A stretch of 64,000 nt of DNA, taken from NCBI GenBank assembly GCA_948474755.1, contig CAOLHI010000488.1, positions 372,001 to 436,000 on the forward strand, read 5' to 3'. This stretch comes from Ctenosaura bakeri (Eukaryota > Chordata > Lepidosauria > Squamata > Iguanidae). Each line of letters opens with the position of its first letter. The stretch's first letter is position 1. The position numbers and the translations under genes are program-made. This document shows positions 11,935-22,771 of the stretch, piece after piece. Below the pieces are notes generated by a model, which did no database searches, was not told the DNA's origin, and worked only from the letters and a program-made list of their open reading frames with translations.

Positions 11935-12410
11935 TGGTGATTATTCTTGCTGACCCAAAGGGTAGAAGTAATGAGACTGGACTCATACATGGCTTGAACA
12001 GGGCTACCTTATTACTTTAACCTATTTAGCAATTAACTACTAAAACTGTTTTGAACCTGTGGAATGCAAAGGTGGGGGGGAGACCTGATGTGGATTATTC
12101 TGACATGAGGGAGCTTGTGTTGACCTCCCCCCTCTCCATTAACTTTTGGCTAATCACCTGACTGCCAGGGACAATCCAATAACTGGGTTGCCCCCTGGCC
12201 AGCTCTATCATGAAAGGCAAATCTGGGAACCTTACCCCAAGTCCCACATGTTAATGTGAAGTGGTACCACCAGGTAGGCCCCACCCCACTCCAGGTTCCA
12301 CAGCCTAAAGGGCTGGTCCCCTCCTCATTTATTCCTGGAAATGGAGGCTTAATTTGCCAATACATTTCAGTCGCTTAATGCAAGATTTTAAAGTTCAGGG
12401 ACTCTGCAGA
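11935..12410 (-). mobile_element. DIRS/Ngaro-like element 3' region, minus strand
   Basis: On the minus strand it contains GCTAAATAGGTTAAAG, then GGTAGCC, then GTCCAGTCTCATTACTTC. This matches, in order, GCTAAATAGGTTAAAT, GTAGCC and GTCTGGTCTCGTTATTTC at the end of the larger element at 19.4-19.5 kb. No coding part remains. Confidence 0.5.
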
Positions 12411-12420
12411 TGTTAACTAT

Positions 12421-12876
12421 GGCCCTTACCGCACTATGCCCCAATAGTGCATCATCCTGGCAGGATCCCAGCATTGTCGTTGCCAGGATAGGATCACGGC
12501 CTGAATGCCCCCCACCACACCCAATCGGCTACTGTGGATAGGTAGCATCGGGAACACTGTCTTCCCTCCACAATACAGTGTCAATTGCAAGTCCCTTTCC
12601 CCAGCTCTTCCCCACCCCATGACCCATGACTAGACAGTCCATGCGCTGTACTGCAGAAAGAAGTGCTATTGAGTGCTTTGACCTTTACTGCACACATGCA
12701 GCTGATTGGATCATGGCAGGAAACGGGGCCATTATCAGATATTTTCTGGTAATGAAAAAGGGCACATTTCTCATGGATGGAGACACAACAGCAGCAAGTG
12801 AGCAACGACATTATGCGATGGCATGCATCCTGGACTGGAAGCTCTACTGGGATAACAACTTCATGCAGTAAGGGCC
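12421..12876. mobile_element. MITE family B copy, 456 bp
   Basis: Terminal inverted repeats GGCCCTTACCGCA and TGCAGTAAGGGCC bound the segment. Flanking triplets are TAT and CAT, a possible damaged 3-bp target duplication. Ends match the copies at 24623, 40297 and 41755. The interior has no coding capacity. Confidence 0.7.
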
Positions 12877-14200
12877 CATGTCACCAGGAGAATCCAGAAA
12901 TGCAGACTGCTGTGCTGATCCGTTTCAACAAACCTGTTTAAAGATTTTTTATCACCAGAAGCAGGTCTTTTGTAAAGTGTATGGCTCTTAACTGCCTGTT
13001 CAAGGCCAATCATCCTCCTATTCCATGCCAAGCATTGCATAGTACTAATGGTAGCTCTCAAGTATAAACTGTTGCTGAGAAAACTCCATTTTCACTCCAG
13101 CTAAAGTGAAGATTGAAGCTCAACTCAGGGGTAACAAGAAAGCCCCAGTGGCAGGAGATGGCAGATGATGTTAGCATTTGTGCTAAACAAAACCCCCTAG
13201 TGCTCCAATCCTGCAAGTCTTGGTTGCTGTATAACCCTTTGAAGATGTCCCTTGTGTAAGGAGAGAGACATGGTATGAAATACAACCTGAGCAATGGATG
13301 ACCAAAACAGACTGACAACGAAGTTCGCTTACCTTAACCATCTTCGTTTCCGGATTGATTGTGGATGGTCTTTCTGTATACTGTAACATCTATTAATATG
13401 TTTTAGTCTAATATCTTAAATGTATGAATCCCTACTAAAACATTGTCACTATGTCTGAAATGATGGCATGCAGGCTTTCCAAACACTTCCTTAAGACTTT
13501 TGATATATTGCTGTTATTCATTTTTTGTCTTATATACTGTGAACTGTGTTAAATGTAGGTTCCTTTATGGCATAAAAATTGACAGCTAATTGAGTAAGTC
13601 TAATAGGTATAACGATAATGTGTTTATTTCTTTTTTTGAAATTGAACCTGCTTTTCCACATAGAACAATGATTTGTTTTTTTAAAGAGAAAACTATATGA
13701 GCAAAATTAGTTATCTTGAGGCCTTCATCTGTTGAAATCCAGCCAGCTGTTGTTTCTAATTGTTGGCTGTTAGGTTTTTCTTTATTATTATTCTTATTTT
13801 AAAAATGATAAAACTGTATTAATTTGGAAAGTAAGCAGCATAATTTTAAAATTACAGCCAAATTGTGCAGATGTAAGACCACAGAACAGACAAATCACCT
13901 TTTTCATTCAGGTCTGCAAATCTGTTATCACAGATGATCCTAACTTAAACATATTGATACACATAAATATATCATGTTTTGTGTGTGTGTAAACCTCCCA
14001 TGTTTATGTCTGAAACTTATGTTACTCTGACAGTGTGTGAGATAATGGGGGGTTGTGAGCAAACTGTAGTATTTGCTTTATAATAACTTTATAATTCCTT
14101 CCCCTGATATTTTTGGCCAACTAAGGGATAGAAAATAGGTTAATTGTTAACAAAACATCTACAGTTTTGGTTACCATTAGCCAGGGTGGAAACCATTAAG
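12877..14200. other. Unassigned AT-rich non-coding DNA
   Basis: No feature recognised. A short GT run is present at 13979-13990. Open frames at 13058-13389 on the minus strand carry no known domain. Confidence 0.45.
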
Positions 14201-14301
14201 CTTTCCAGATGCTATTGGACAACAATTCCCATCAGCCCTAGCCAATATCAGCAATGATGAGGAATGATGGGAACTGCGATCCAATAACATTGGGAGAGCC
14301 A
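14201..14301. mobile_element. Palindromic MITE family C copy, about 100 bp
   Basis: CCAGATGCTATTGGA at the left is mirrored by CCAATAACATTGGGAG at the right, and ATTCCCATCAGCCC by GGAATGATGGGAA. This small palindromic repeat recurs in eroded form at 20640, 32661, 35245 and 56080. Confidence 0.7.
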
Positions 14302-14511
14302 CATGATTCCTACTACCCTACATGGGTAACACTGTCATAAAGGAGCTTACCTTTAGAAACCACAATATTGTAGGCAACTGGACGTTTTTCCTATTTTCAA
14401 GGGGAAGACTTTGAGAGCGGTTTGGAAAAGGATGCAATGACAGCCCAGAAGTGCATTGTTGCTAGGACTGCAATACTTCCTGGGAAAGAAAGAGGACACT
14501 GCACAGATTTA

Positions 14512-14722
14512 AGACAGGTGATACCTGGCTTGATCATAGCACCTGTGCAAGAGATCAAGGAATCTTAGTAGACCACAAGCTGAACATGAGTCAGCAGTTT
14601 GATGCAGCAGATAAAAAAGCCAATGCAATTCTAAGTTGCCCCAGTAAGCCATAGTGTTTAGATTAAGGGAAGTAGTAGTACCAATGTATTCTGCTTTGGT
14701 CAGATTCTGTGATTCTATGACT
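14512..14722 (+). mobile_element. CR1 ORF2 fragment with internal deletion
   Basis: It matches the CR1 at 5240-5420 (GACCACAAGCTGAACATGAG, then TTCTGCTTTGGTCAGA), then jumps directly to the CR1 terminal motif GATTCTATGACTT. About 430 bases of the usual 3' region are missing. Confidence 0.75.
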
Positions 14723-14849
14723 TGACAACATGCACACAGTTGAAAACAAGCACAAAGCCCACTTCACAAACAAGCTTTAATCAGCTCGATGTGCGTTCCT
14801 TAATGTATTTTTTGAATAATGCATACAAAGATTCCCCCACTTTCATTCA

Positions 14850-14870
14850 TAAATAAATAAATAAATAAAC
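14850..14870. repeat. (AAAT)n microsatellite
   Basis: Five AAAT units. Confidence 0.8.
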
Positions 14871-15042
14871 CAAATGAATGTAGGATGAACAGATGAGTAT
14901 GGGGAGAATGTAGCCTGAAACAGACTTGACAGATAGGCCTCTCTAGGGGCCACAGATCAGTTAGGGTATTGAGCACATTTTCTGTATACAATAAAAGGCA
15001 GATTCAGACTTTGTAAATATTACAGTAATAAATAGTTAGTTT

Positions 15043-16200
15043 GGAATCACAAAATCACAGAACCAGAAGAGATCACAATGGCCATCAAGTCCAACCCCTT
15101 GCCATGCAGGAATACACAAAGCATTCTCAGCAGATGGCCATATAGCCTCTGTTTAAAAACCTCCAAAGAAGAAAATTCCACCACACTCCAAGGTGGCATA
15201 TTTCACTATTGAACAGTTCTTACCAGCAGGAAGTTCTTCCTAATGTTTAGGTAGAATCTCTTTTCCTACAGTTTGAAGCCATTGCTCTGTGTCCTAGTTT
15301 TACCAGAAGCAGAAGACAAGCTTGTTCCATCTTCCATTCAACATCCCTTCAAAATATTTTAACATAGCTATCATGTTATCTCTTAATCTTCTCTTCTCCA
15401 GGCTGAACATACCCAGCTCCCTAAGCTGTTCATCACAGGGCATGGCTTTCAGAACTTTTACCAGTTTGGTCACCCTCCTCTGGATAAATTCTAGTTTGTC
15501 AATATTCATTTTGAACTGTGATGCCCAGAACGGGACACGCTATTCCAGTGAAATCTGACCAAAGCAGAAAAGAATGATGCTATTCCTTCCCTCCACCTAG
15601 ACACTGTACCTCAAACTGCATTGGTTTTTTAAGCTACCACTTCACATTACTGACTGATATTCAGCTTGTGGTCTACTAAGACTCCTAGATCTCTTTCATA
15701 CCTATAGGAGGAGAGACAGCTGGCTTGATCATAGTATCTGTGCAATACATTTTTTTTTCCTGTCTAAATGTAATACCTTACATTTCTCTCTGTTGAAATT
15801 CATTTTGTTAATTTTGGGCCATCTCTCCAATCTGACAAGGTCATCTTGAATTCTGATCCTGTCCTCTGGGGTATTAGCTGTCCCCTCTAATTTGGTGTCA
15901 TTTGCAGATTTGATAAGAATGCCCTCTATTCCCTCATTCAAATAATTGATAACCATGTTGAATAGCACTAGGCCCAAGACAGAACCCCATGGCACCACCT
16001 TAGTCAATTCTTTCCAGGATGACAAGAAACCATTGGCAAATACCCTTTGGGTTTGGTTGGTCAATAAATTACAAGTTCGCCTAACAGTGGCTTTGTCTAG
16101 CACACATTTTACTAGCTTGTTTGCAAAAATATCATGGGAGCTCATGTCAAAGGCTTTAATGAAATCAAGTACCAGGCTTGTAATTCATTCAAAAAGGGTA
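15043..16200 (-). mobile_element. CR1 LINE 3' portion, minus strand, about 1.15 kb
   Basis: It begins with the reverse-complemented CR1 3' end (AATCACAGAACCAGAAGAG, then TCCAACCCCTTGCCATG) and continues into RT. The minus frame at 15729-16145 reads LVLFNMVINYLNEGI and then SANDTKLEG. In that box the usual first catalytic Asp is Asn, so the enzyme is dead. A C-terminal frame MNIDKLEFIQRRVTKLVK is at 15300-15509. It is 5'-truncated. Confidence 0.85.
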
Positions 16201-16547
16201 TCCTACAGCTGCTTCTACTTTCTTAAGATCAATTCACATAACACTCACACTCCCTCACCCTTCAAAAGCAGCAGCCATTCCCAGTCAATACCTGCCATTA
16301 CCAGCACATTGGTGATAAAGCCAAAAACTTACATGTATTTCAATAGTAGCTATCTTCTGGTTACATCTGCGTTTCAACACTCTGTAAAGGTGTGCTCTGG
16401 TTTTTCCACAGCCACCATGACATCCTGTTAGCATGAGTATTAACTTTTAAAGAAAAAAAAGCTCTCTTCTTTCCCCTCTGTCTTTCCACCAGATTCTTCC
16501 ATTGGTTAGATGGTTTCTGGTCATCTTGCTGAAAGGAACTGCAGGCA

Positions 16548-16687
16548 CGTGCAAATTTTGCAAAGAGTAAGTCCCAGACTATGAAGATTTTTGTCAGTCC
16601 AGGATTTTTTTCTTATTGGGGTTCCCAATAAGGATCTTTTTTAATAACAACAACAACAAAAACAACGACGACGACAACGACAACAAC

Positions 16688-16732
<45 letters not shown>

Positions 16733-16840
16733 CCAAATACTTTCGAACATTCTCTTCACCCTAATGTGCACATTATCACATGCACATTTTTCAAATATGT
16801 GTATTTGATCAGATGCATTTGCAGTCAGATAGGAATATGA
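16548..16840. mobile_element. Unnamed repeat (family S) interrupted by microsatellite growth
   Basis: TGCAAATTTTGC, AGTAAGTCCCA, AGTCCAGGAT and TTGGGGTT occur here in the same order and spacing as at 36355-36440. In this copy the following part is replaced by a long trinucleotide tract. The superfamily is unknown. Confidence 0.55.
16645..16732. repeat. Compound (AAC)n/(ACG)n/(ATT)n microsatellite
   Basis: AAC and ACG/ACA units (16645-16688) pass into about fifteen ATT units (16687-16732). Reading frames through it code Asn/Asp/Tyr or Ile/Val runs and are artefacts. Confidence 0.95.
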
Positions 16841-17236
16841 ACATTCCATAACACAACATCTGCTGGTCCACCAAAGCTAGGAGATACCTACATAAATAGT
16901 CTACTGAAACAGATCCCTCCCATGTGAGTGAGTTCTACAGTTCAGTTGCAGAACACATGTTATCCATGCATAATGCTCAATCCTTAGTATACTTAGAAGA
17001 GGTGTTGCAGGGCTAGGAAAAACACATGTGCTTGGGAAGATGATGCCCACAGAGTAAACAGTAAAGGCCAATGGCATGCCTCAATAGAAAAGCCCTCATA
17101 TGTTTGATCCCATGGAAGGCTTTTTGCCTCTATTTCTGACAAGCCTTATGGACTGATCAATAGTTTTAATCTGACAGGTTTTATGGATAGATCAATCCAT
17201 TCTAATCAACCCAGTCTGTTCTGATTCAGATCCTGA

Positions 17237-17268
17237 ATTTAATTATGATTTCAGAATCATAATTAAAT
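17237..17268. repeat. Perfect 14-bp inverted repeat with 4-base loop
   Basis: ATTTAATTATGATT, loop TCAG, then AATCATAATTAAAT. It is not followed by a T-run and lies directly beside a minisatellite. Confidence 0.85.
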
Positions 17269-17340
17269 CACTGTCACTGTCCTCCCCCACTGACCCCCAC
17301 TGTCCTCCCCCACTGAGTCACTGTCCTCCCCCACTGACTA
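17269..17340. repeat. Minisatellite built on CACTGTCCTCCCCCACTGA
   Basis: Three imperfect tandem units with slightly different spacers, starting right after the hairpin. The tract is C-rich on the + strand. Confidence 0.85.
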
Positions 17341-18157
17341 GCATTTAAGCTTTCCATTATCCACATGAAAACATTGTGGATATGCTTACCTGGACCCCCA
17401 TGATGAACCTGGTCATCCCCAGGTAACTGCTAGGGATTCGGGTGTCTGGTAGGGCCCACCACCATAAAGGCCCTTTCTCCTTTTTAAATGGTTTATCTTA
17501 GAGTTTCAATCAATTCCAACCATTTAAAAGTAATACTGCAATTTTATTTTTTATTCATGATCCATTGGTATTATGCAGTTTGTAAACAACATCTCTCATA
17601 TGAAGTCACACAGTGTTGATCAGAACACCTTTGCTGCCACCAGGTAAGGTTACAGAAGTTGAGTATCATACTGAGAAAAGAAAAAGAAAAAAAACTAATT
17701 GAGCCTATGAAAACTTTGAAAGCATGGTAAAATTAAAAAACTTATGATCATATGTAGTCCATCCAGGTCAGATTACACTTACCTGGACCTGCGTGATGAA
17801 CCTCACTGTTGGCAAGGGTAACTATTTGATGGTCTCCATAAGAGAGACCAGAAGGTGGGTGACTGTCACCTTGTGCCAGATCACAGCACCTGGTGGGGCC
17901 TGAGCTGGAGGATATTTAAGTCTGACTGCCCTTTTACATGCCGCCTTTGATCTTGACATTCCTGGCTGAGGATCTGTAAGGCTTTATGTGTGGCTTGATA
18001 TGCAGAAGTAATTTCAGGGTTTAAACTCTGTGTTGCTCCTGTTACTCATCTGTTGAGGGGGACTGACATTTTTCTGTTAGTTTGCTGGGCTCCTCAATTT
18101 TTAATTCTTTTTAGGCATGTTTGGGTTGTATGGCTGCTTAAGGGTCTATAGGACCTA

Positions 18158-18361
18158 GATCATTTCTGCACTAGATTGTTATGGTGCTATTATTCCACTT
18201 TCAACATCCTGTGGGGAAGTCTGGGGTTTGTAGTTTACTGAGGCCAAAGAGCTCTCTGGCTGAGAATTCTAAAAGCCCCTCCCTAAACTGCAAGCACCAG
18301 AATTCCATAGGATGTTGAAAGTGGAATAATAGCACTATAACAGCCTAGTGTGGAAATGGCC
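18158..18361. mobile_element. MITE family A copy with CTA target duplication
   Basis: Ends GATCATTTCTGCAC and GTGTGGAAATGGCC. The triplet CTA flanks both sides (18155-18157 and 18362-18364). The interior folds as a long hairpin. It is nested inside the DIRS-like remnant, so it is the younger insertion. Confidence 0.85.
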
Positions 18362-18646
18362 CTAGACATTATTGGTGCCTCTTTGTCTTACGTTGGCCAC
18401 ATTGGGAAATTTGCTGCTGGAAAAGAGGTATATGCCCCCTTAAGTACTGAGATGGTGTCATCTAACTAATTTTGTTCTAGTTTTCTCTGTTTCTCATCAG
18501 ATTTTAGGTGCAGTGTGGCACAACATGTGGCTGTAACATGGTGTTCTGGGCAGTGTGTTAGGCCTGAATTTCCATTTTGGAGCTCAACTGGGGTTGAGCA
18601 ATGTTGCCTCTGTGGAGTGGCTGGGCAGAAGAGGCCTCCAATGGAG

Positions 18647-19060
18647 TGGATTGTTGCCTCTTTTGTTTGAAGAGTTCACTGAGCCTCGTCCTATGTGTTG
18701 GTCATTCACCATGGTGGGAATGACTTGAGCTTGCTGAACACAAGGCCCTAATTTTGCAAATTTTAAGGGATTATCACACTACAGAAAGTAATTAGCTTGG
18801 AATTTCCTTTCTGCCATTTTGCCTTGTCAAGTATGGTGGTGGGGGCAAGTGCTCCCAAGCACACTGATCATGCCTGCAGGAGGACCAACACTGAACTTTT
18901 GAGGACTTTGGGCAGGAGTTGGGCCACTTTTTTCCTTATCCTAGCATAATTTTCTGGTGGTTAGAGCTCTACAGGGCTGATAGTGTTCCTTGGTCAGACA
19001 AAGGGAATATATTGTTCCTGGGGGAGTTGCAACAGGGGGTGAGGGCTGTCTTGGCTGGCG
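18647..19060 (+). pseudogene. SGNH hydrolase-like domain, degenerate
   Basis: Frame 1 reads WIVASFV, a stop, and then VIHHGGNDLSLLN (18701-18739), where GGND matches the Gly-x-Asn-Asp block of SGNH hydrolases. A +1 shift is then needed for LILQILRD. Near 18964-19050 the frame reads ELYRADSVPWSDKGNILFLG, equivalent to the last block (Asp-x-x-His), but here the His is Pro. The family hydrolyses ester bonds; in retroelements the role is unknown. Stops, a frameshift and the lost catalytic His show a dead copy. It differs from the CR1 esterase at 2573-3063. Confidence 0.6.
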
Positions 19061-19505
19061 TGATGGGGGAAAGGGACTAAGCAGATGCTTAGAATTTAAG
19101 ACTTTGGTGATCAATTTTGGGTTTAGTTGTAGGGTAGAGTTCTAGAGCCTCTCTTTAGGGACCCTGCATCCCAGGAGGTGGGGAAGAAGGCTACCCTTGA
19201 GGCTAATCTGGGATTCAGTCTCTCACTTATAGAGTTCTGCAACATGGGTGGGAGTCTTGGGTTACCTTCCAATGAAGTTAGATTGGGAAGCAACCCATAG
19301 TTGCCATCAGGACATAGATATGTTGCCCAAGGGAAGGCTGAGGAGGTTGCCACAGGGTTGTCACCTGGGCCTCAGATGGACCCACATCAGGTTGCTCTCC
19401 CTCTTGCTCCATTCCAGGCCAACATAAGCTAAATAGGTTAAATAAAGTAGCCTTTATTTAACCTAATTTTCTGTGTCTGGTCTCGTTATTTCATGATTGA
19501 TCATA

Positions 19506-20639
19506 AATGGTAGACATTAACAAGAAGATTAATCCAAGATAATTTCAGATAGATAGTGACAGGGGTTTTGCCCTAGACATCTTTAAACAAACAAACAAAC
19601 ACTATCTTGACAATTCACTTCACATGGCTTTTGTGCTGGCATTGGCTCTCAGTGCATCACTCATCTAAGTCTGCTAAAGCTTAATGAATAGGTATGATAA
19701 TGATAATGATAACCATAAAAACATTATTGCGGAAATGGTACTTTATTAGATCAGCAAACCAACTGATCAGATTAAACAATGGAGGAGGGTGATGAAAACA
19801 TGATTTATTATGGCTAGCAATCCAGATGCTGAGATACTCCTGATAATTACCCTGCTCCCTTCTAGACATTTGCTGATCTGAACTGCTATCAGAAACTTCT
19901 ATTCTATGGCTCCAGACTCAGACGCTGTCTTTTTTCCAGAATTCTCCGCTTATACCTTTCAGGCAAAAAGTGATGCTGCCATGGTCACCCTTTCTTTCTG
20001 TTCCCTGTCTAGCCACTGCTGCTCAGCTGCTTTGACTTTTCTTTTGCCTTTATCTTCAGCAAGACAACTAAGTGCTGTCTCAGTTGTCTACCCTAGATTA
20101 TTGCTGTCTACAGTGAAGGCAGGTAGCAATCCTGGAATCCATTTAGTTTTGCTATGTAAAATACAGAGAGAAGAAAGACAAACAGTAAGGAAAATAAATA
20201 ATAACGCAGACCAATAACCAATCATCCTCATCACAGATTTTGTCATGATACACTACCAACACAGAATAAAGAAACACTAAAGGAGATTGACTATATCTAT
20301 TTTCAATGAATCCATAAATCCTGTGATTGAAGAATCCTCCAATGCTTCCTCTTTGCATCACGTCACACTGGTATCTTTCTTATATTATCTGTTAAAGGTT
20401 TTTTCCTGCTTTATTTTGATCATAGAACTTTGAATTGGCTAAAAGTACTTTACAATGTGCCATTTTCTCACCAGAACCAAACTGGTTCAATCCAATACAC
20501 CCCAAAGCTAATATGTAACTGTCTGGTTTGTCATGATGCTTCCTTATTTGAGATTTGGCCAATTTGGTTGCATAGCTCTACTATTTACTTTTTTTTTCTA
20601 TCACAGAGGAAAGGTAGTGGATCCTCCAAATAGCTTAGA
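19506..20639. other. Unassigned non-coding DNA
   Basis: No coding evidence. The 103-aa frame at 19906-20217 has no recognisable domain. Short (AAAC)n and (ATGATA)n runs occur near 19588 and 19694. Confidence 0.4.
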
Positions 20640-20727
20640 CAACAATTCTCACAGTTATTACCATTAAACACACTGAGTAGGACTGTTGGACAAAATCTGG
20701 AAAAGCCAACAGTTCCCCATCCCTGTT
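20640..20727. mobile_element. MITE family C relic
   Basis: ACAATTCTCACAG, then GACTGTTGGACAAA, then ATCTGGAAAAGCCAACAGTTC follow the pattern of family C, strongly eroded. Confidence 0.4.
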
Positions 20728-21122
20728 CTCTCATATTTTCTTGCAGGTTTGATCATATTGGTTCTGGTTGCCAGGTCTTCACCCTTGGCACCAATAGTAT
20801 GCAACTTTTGTATATAAATCTGGCTGCTGCCAGGAACATGGAATTAGACTGGTCCTCCTCAGCTCTTGGAAAATAGGGCTGTCAGTGGTTATTAGTCATG
20901 ATGGATATGAATTCCTTCCATAAAGGTGCCATGAAGCTCTTGTTGTTTTGCTGGATAAACTTAACATGATTATGCCACTGAGAATATATTCCTTCCACCA
21001 TCAGAGACAGTGTGCTAGAGAATGTGACCAGGAAGCTATTCTTGCCATCACATCCTGAGAGTGGGTTTCCCATAGCCAACTTGTTGCTACTATAAGAACA
21101 GACTGCTAGACTGAATAGCATA

Positions 21123-21535
21123 CCTTTCAACATTTCACAAATGAAAACTGGGGCGTGTGTGGCCAAGCAAAATCAGAATGTGGTCAAGATGGCCAAAGTT
21201 GTTATTGAGGAAGAACACATAAGCTAGGACAGGCTGCTGCACTTTGTTTTACCTGAGCTGACTTAGAAGTCTCAGGTAAAAATCCTCCAACCCCTTCCTT
21301 TCTCTCCTCTCCTGCTAAGTAAACTCTGTGCAAACTACTTTTGTACTTTGAACTCATTGTGCAACAGTTGAAGTAAGGTGAGGATGAAGGGGGCAAGTAG
21401 GATGAGAAGAGAGAAACTGGACATTTTAAAAAGCAGCTGAAAAAGTGGGATGAGAAGGGATTAATTGGGACTGTCTCTACCAAACTGGGATAGTTGGGTG
21501 GTATGAGATAGGCCTTTGTTCTGATCCATCAGGGC
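21123..21535 (-). mobile_element. Family R copy, minus strand
   Basis: The blocks CAACATTTCACAAATGAAAAC, GGCCAAGC, GATGGCC, AAGAACACATAAGCTAG, CAAACTACTTTTG and TTGGGACTGTCTC appear in this order in at least nine places in this window. No coding capacity and no recognised superfamily. Confidence 0.7.
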
Positions 21536-22381
21536 TCTTCTTCTGTTCTTTTGCTTGCAATAGGGAGGAAAGAAAATTGGTTGTCTTACGAACCAATTGG
21601 TTCTATCCCATTGTCAAGATGCTGAGGTAACAGGTTTATCTCTGTCATAAGGCATGTTTATTTCCAAATGTTAATCTTGATGCATTTCAGGATTTTATCC
21701 AATTCACAATCTTAAAATAATTGTTATAGAACAGCATTTTCTTCTTTTTCATAAGACTTTTTTGTGGAAAGTCTTGTGGTGCTTCACATTGCCTTCACGT
21801 GTTTTTGTCGGAGTTTGTGCTTTTGAGTTGCCAAAATCCAAGTCGGTTTGTATTTTAGTTTTGTGAATATTGTTGATTCAGCTGGACATGGAGCAAGTTT
21901 GCCTTCAATAGAGTCTATTGATTTTGAGATGGAATTTTGCTTCACCATCATCTCCTGGGCTGTATCCTCAAACTTATAACTTCTTTACAAAGTGAAGCTG
22001 ACAAAACAAATGTAATTGGGTTGACACCTGATTAATTTCTATGTCTGCAATTCCATCTCAGAAAGCTTAAGTAACCTCTGGCCAATTACTAGCCATTTGA
22101 TCAAATGCTATTGGACTAATTTGTTACCATGCCTCTTGAAAGAACTAATGAAACATCTAAATATAGACCAGCAATTGCACATCGTTATAGCGCATATAAT
22201 TAGGGATGGAAGAAAAGTTCTTTCAGTTTGAATTTTAGCACAAATTTGTCAAATTTCTCATTGTGGAAGAAATATGTAGATAAAAGCTGCATTATCCTTC
22301 ATAATTGCTTTTCCTTGTATTATGGAACAGAATTTCTTCTCTCCCACACACAAACAGAATACACATAATTAGGGACACACA
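21536..22381. other. Unassigned non-coding DNA
   Basis: Unique-looking sequence without domain-bearing frames. Confidence 0.4.
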
Positions 22382-22771
22382 GGCCATTTCTGCATCTCAC
22401 CCTTTTCCATTGTTGTCCCGGCATAATTCTGGCAGCACCTTTTCTGAGATGGAAGTGTGTCCCAGACGGGAACATGAACAACACACTCCTTCCTTCCTTC
22501 TGCAGTGCAGCTGGCCTCTTTCCTATCCTGCACTAGGAAAGGAAGAGCATTAGATCACATTTCTTCCCATTCTGCATGTCTGCTGGTGATGGAAGCATTG
22601 GGTGATCATGGGCCATATATGGATTTTTTCCCCATTAATAGTACATCCCACTGTTGCAATGGGTGGGGGCGCTTTGGCAGCGGGACCCCAACAATGTCAT
22701 GCGGTAGCACAAGTCATGGACCTCTGCCAACATGTCCCCATTATGGAGAGCGATGCAGTGTGGAAATAGCT
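22382..22771. mobile_element. MITE with GGCCATTTCTGCA ends, about 390 bp
   Basis: The left end GGCCATTTCTGCATC is mirrored by GATGCAGTGTGGAAATAGC at the right. The terminus is of the MITE A/B type, but the interior differs from family A and fits the longer family B size class. No exact target duplication is visible. Confidence 0.6.

Larger units (their letters stand above)
17380..19505 (+). mobile_element. DIRS/Ngaro-like retrotransposon remnant
   Basis: The segment has a duplicated block near its left side (CTTACCTGGACCCCCATGATG near 17385 and CTTACCTGGACCTGCGTGATG near 17778), decayed SGNH hydrolase blocks at 18647-19060 and a tail (GCTAAATAGGTTAAAT, then TCTGTGTCTGGTCTCG) shared with the segment at 11935. 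Ngaro-group tyrosine-recombinase retrotransposons are known to carry an SGNH hydrolase frame. I could not see the recombinase itself, so the group assignment is inference. MITE A inserted at 18158. Confidence 0.5.

Noticed and set aside
15946..16431. 161-aa plus-strand frame
   Set aside because: It is the antisense of the CR1 RT frame on the minus strand and carries no domain of its own.
16613..16849. Frames with long Ile/Val or Tyr/Asn runs
   Set aside because: They are translations of the AAC/ACG/ATT microsatellite.
17269..17340. CRISPR-like alternation of repeats and spacers
   Set aside because: Units are imperfect, spacers are nearly absent and the DNA is vertebrate; it is a minisatellite.
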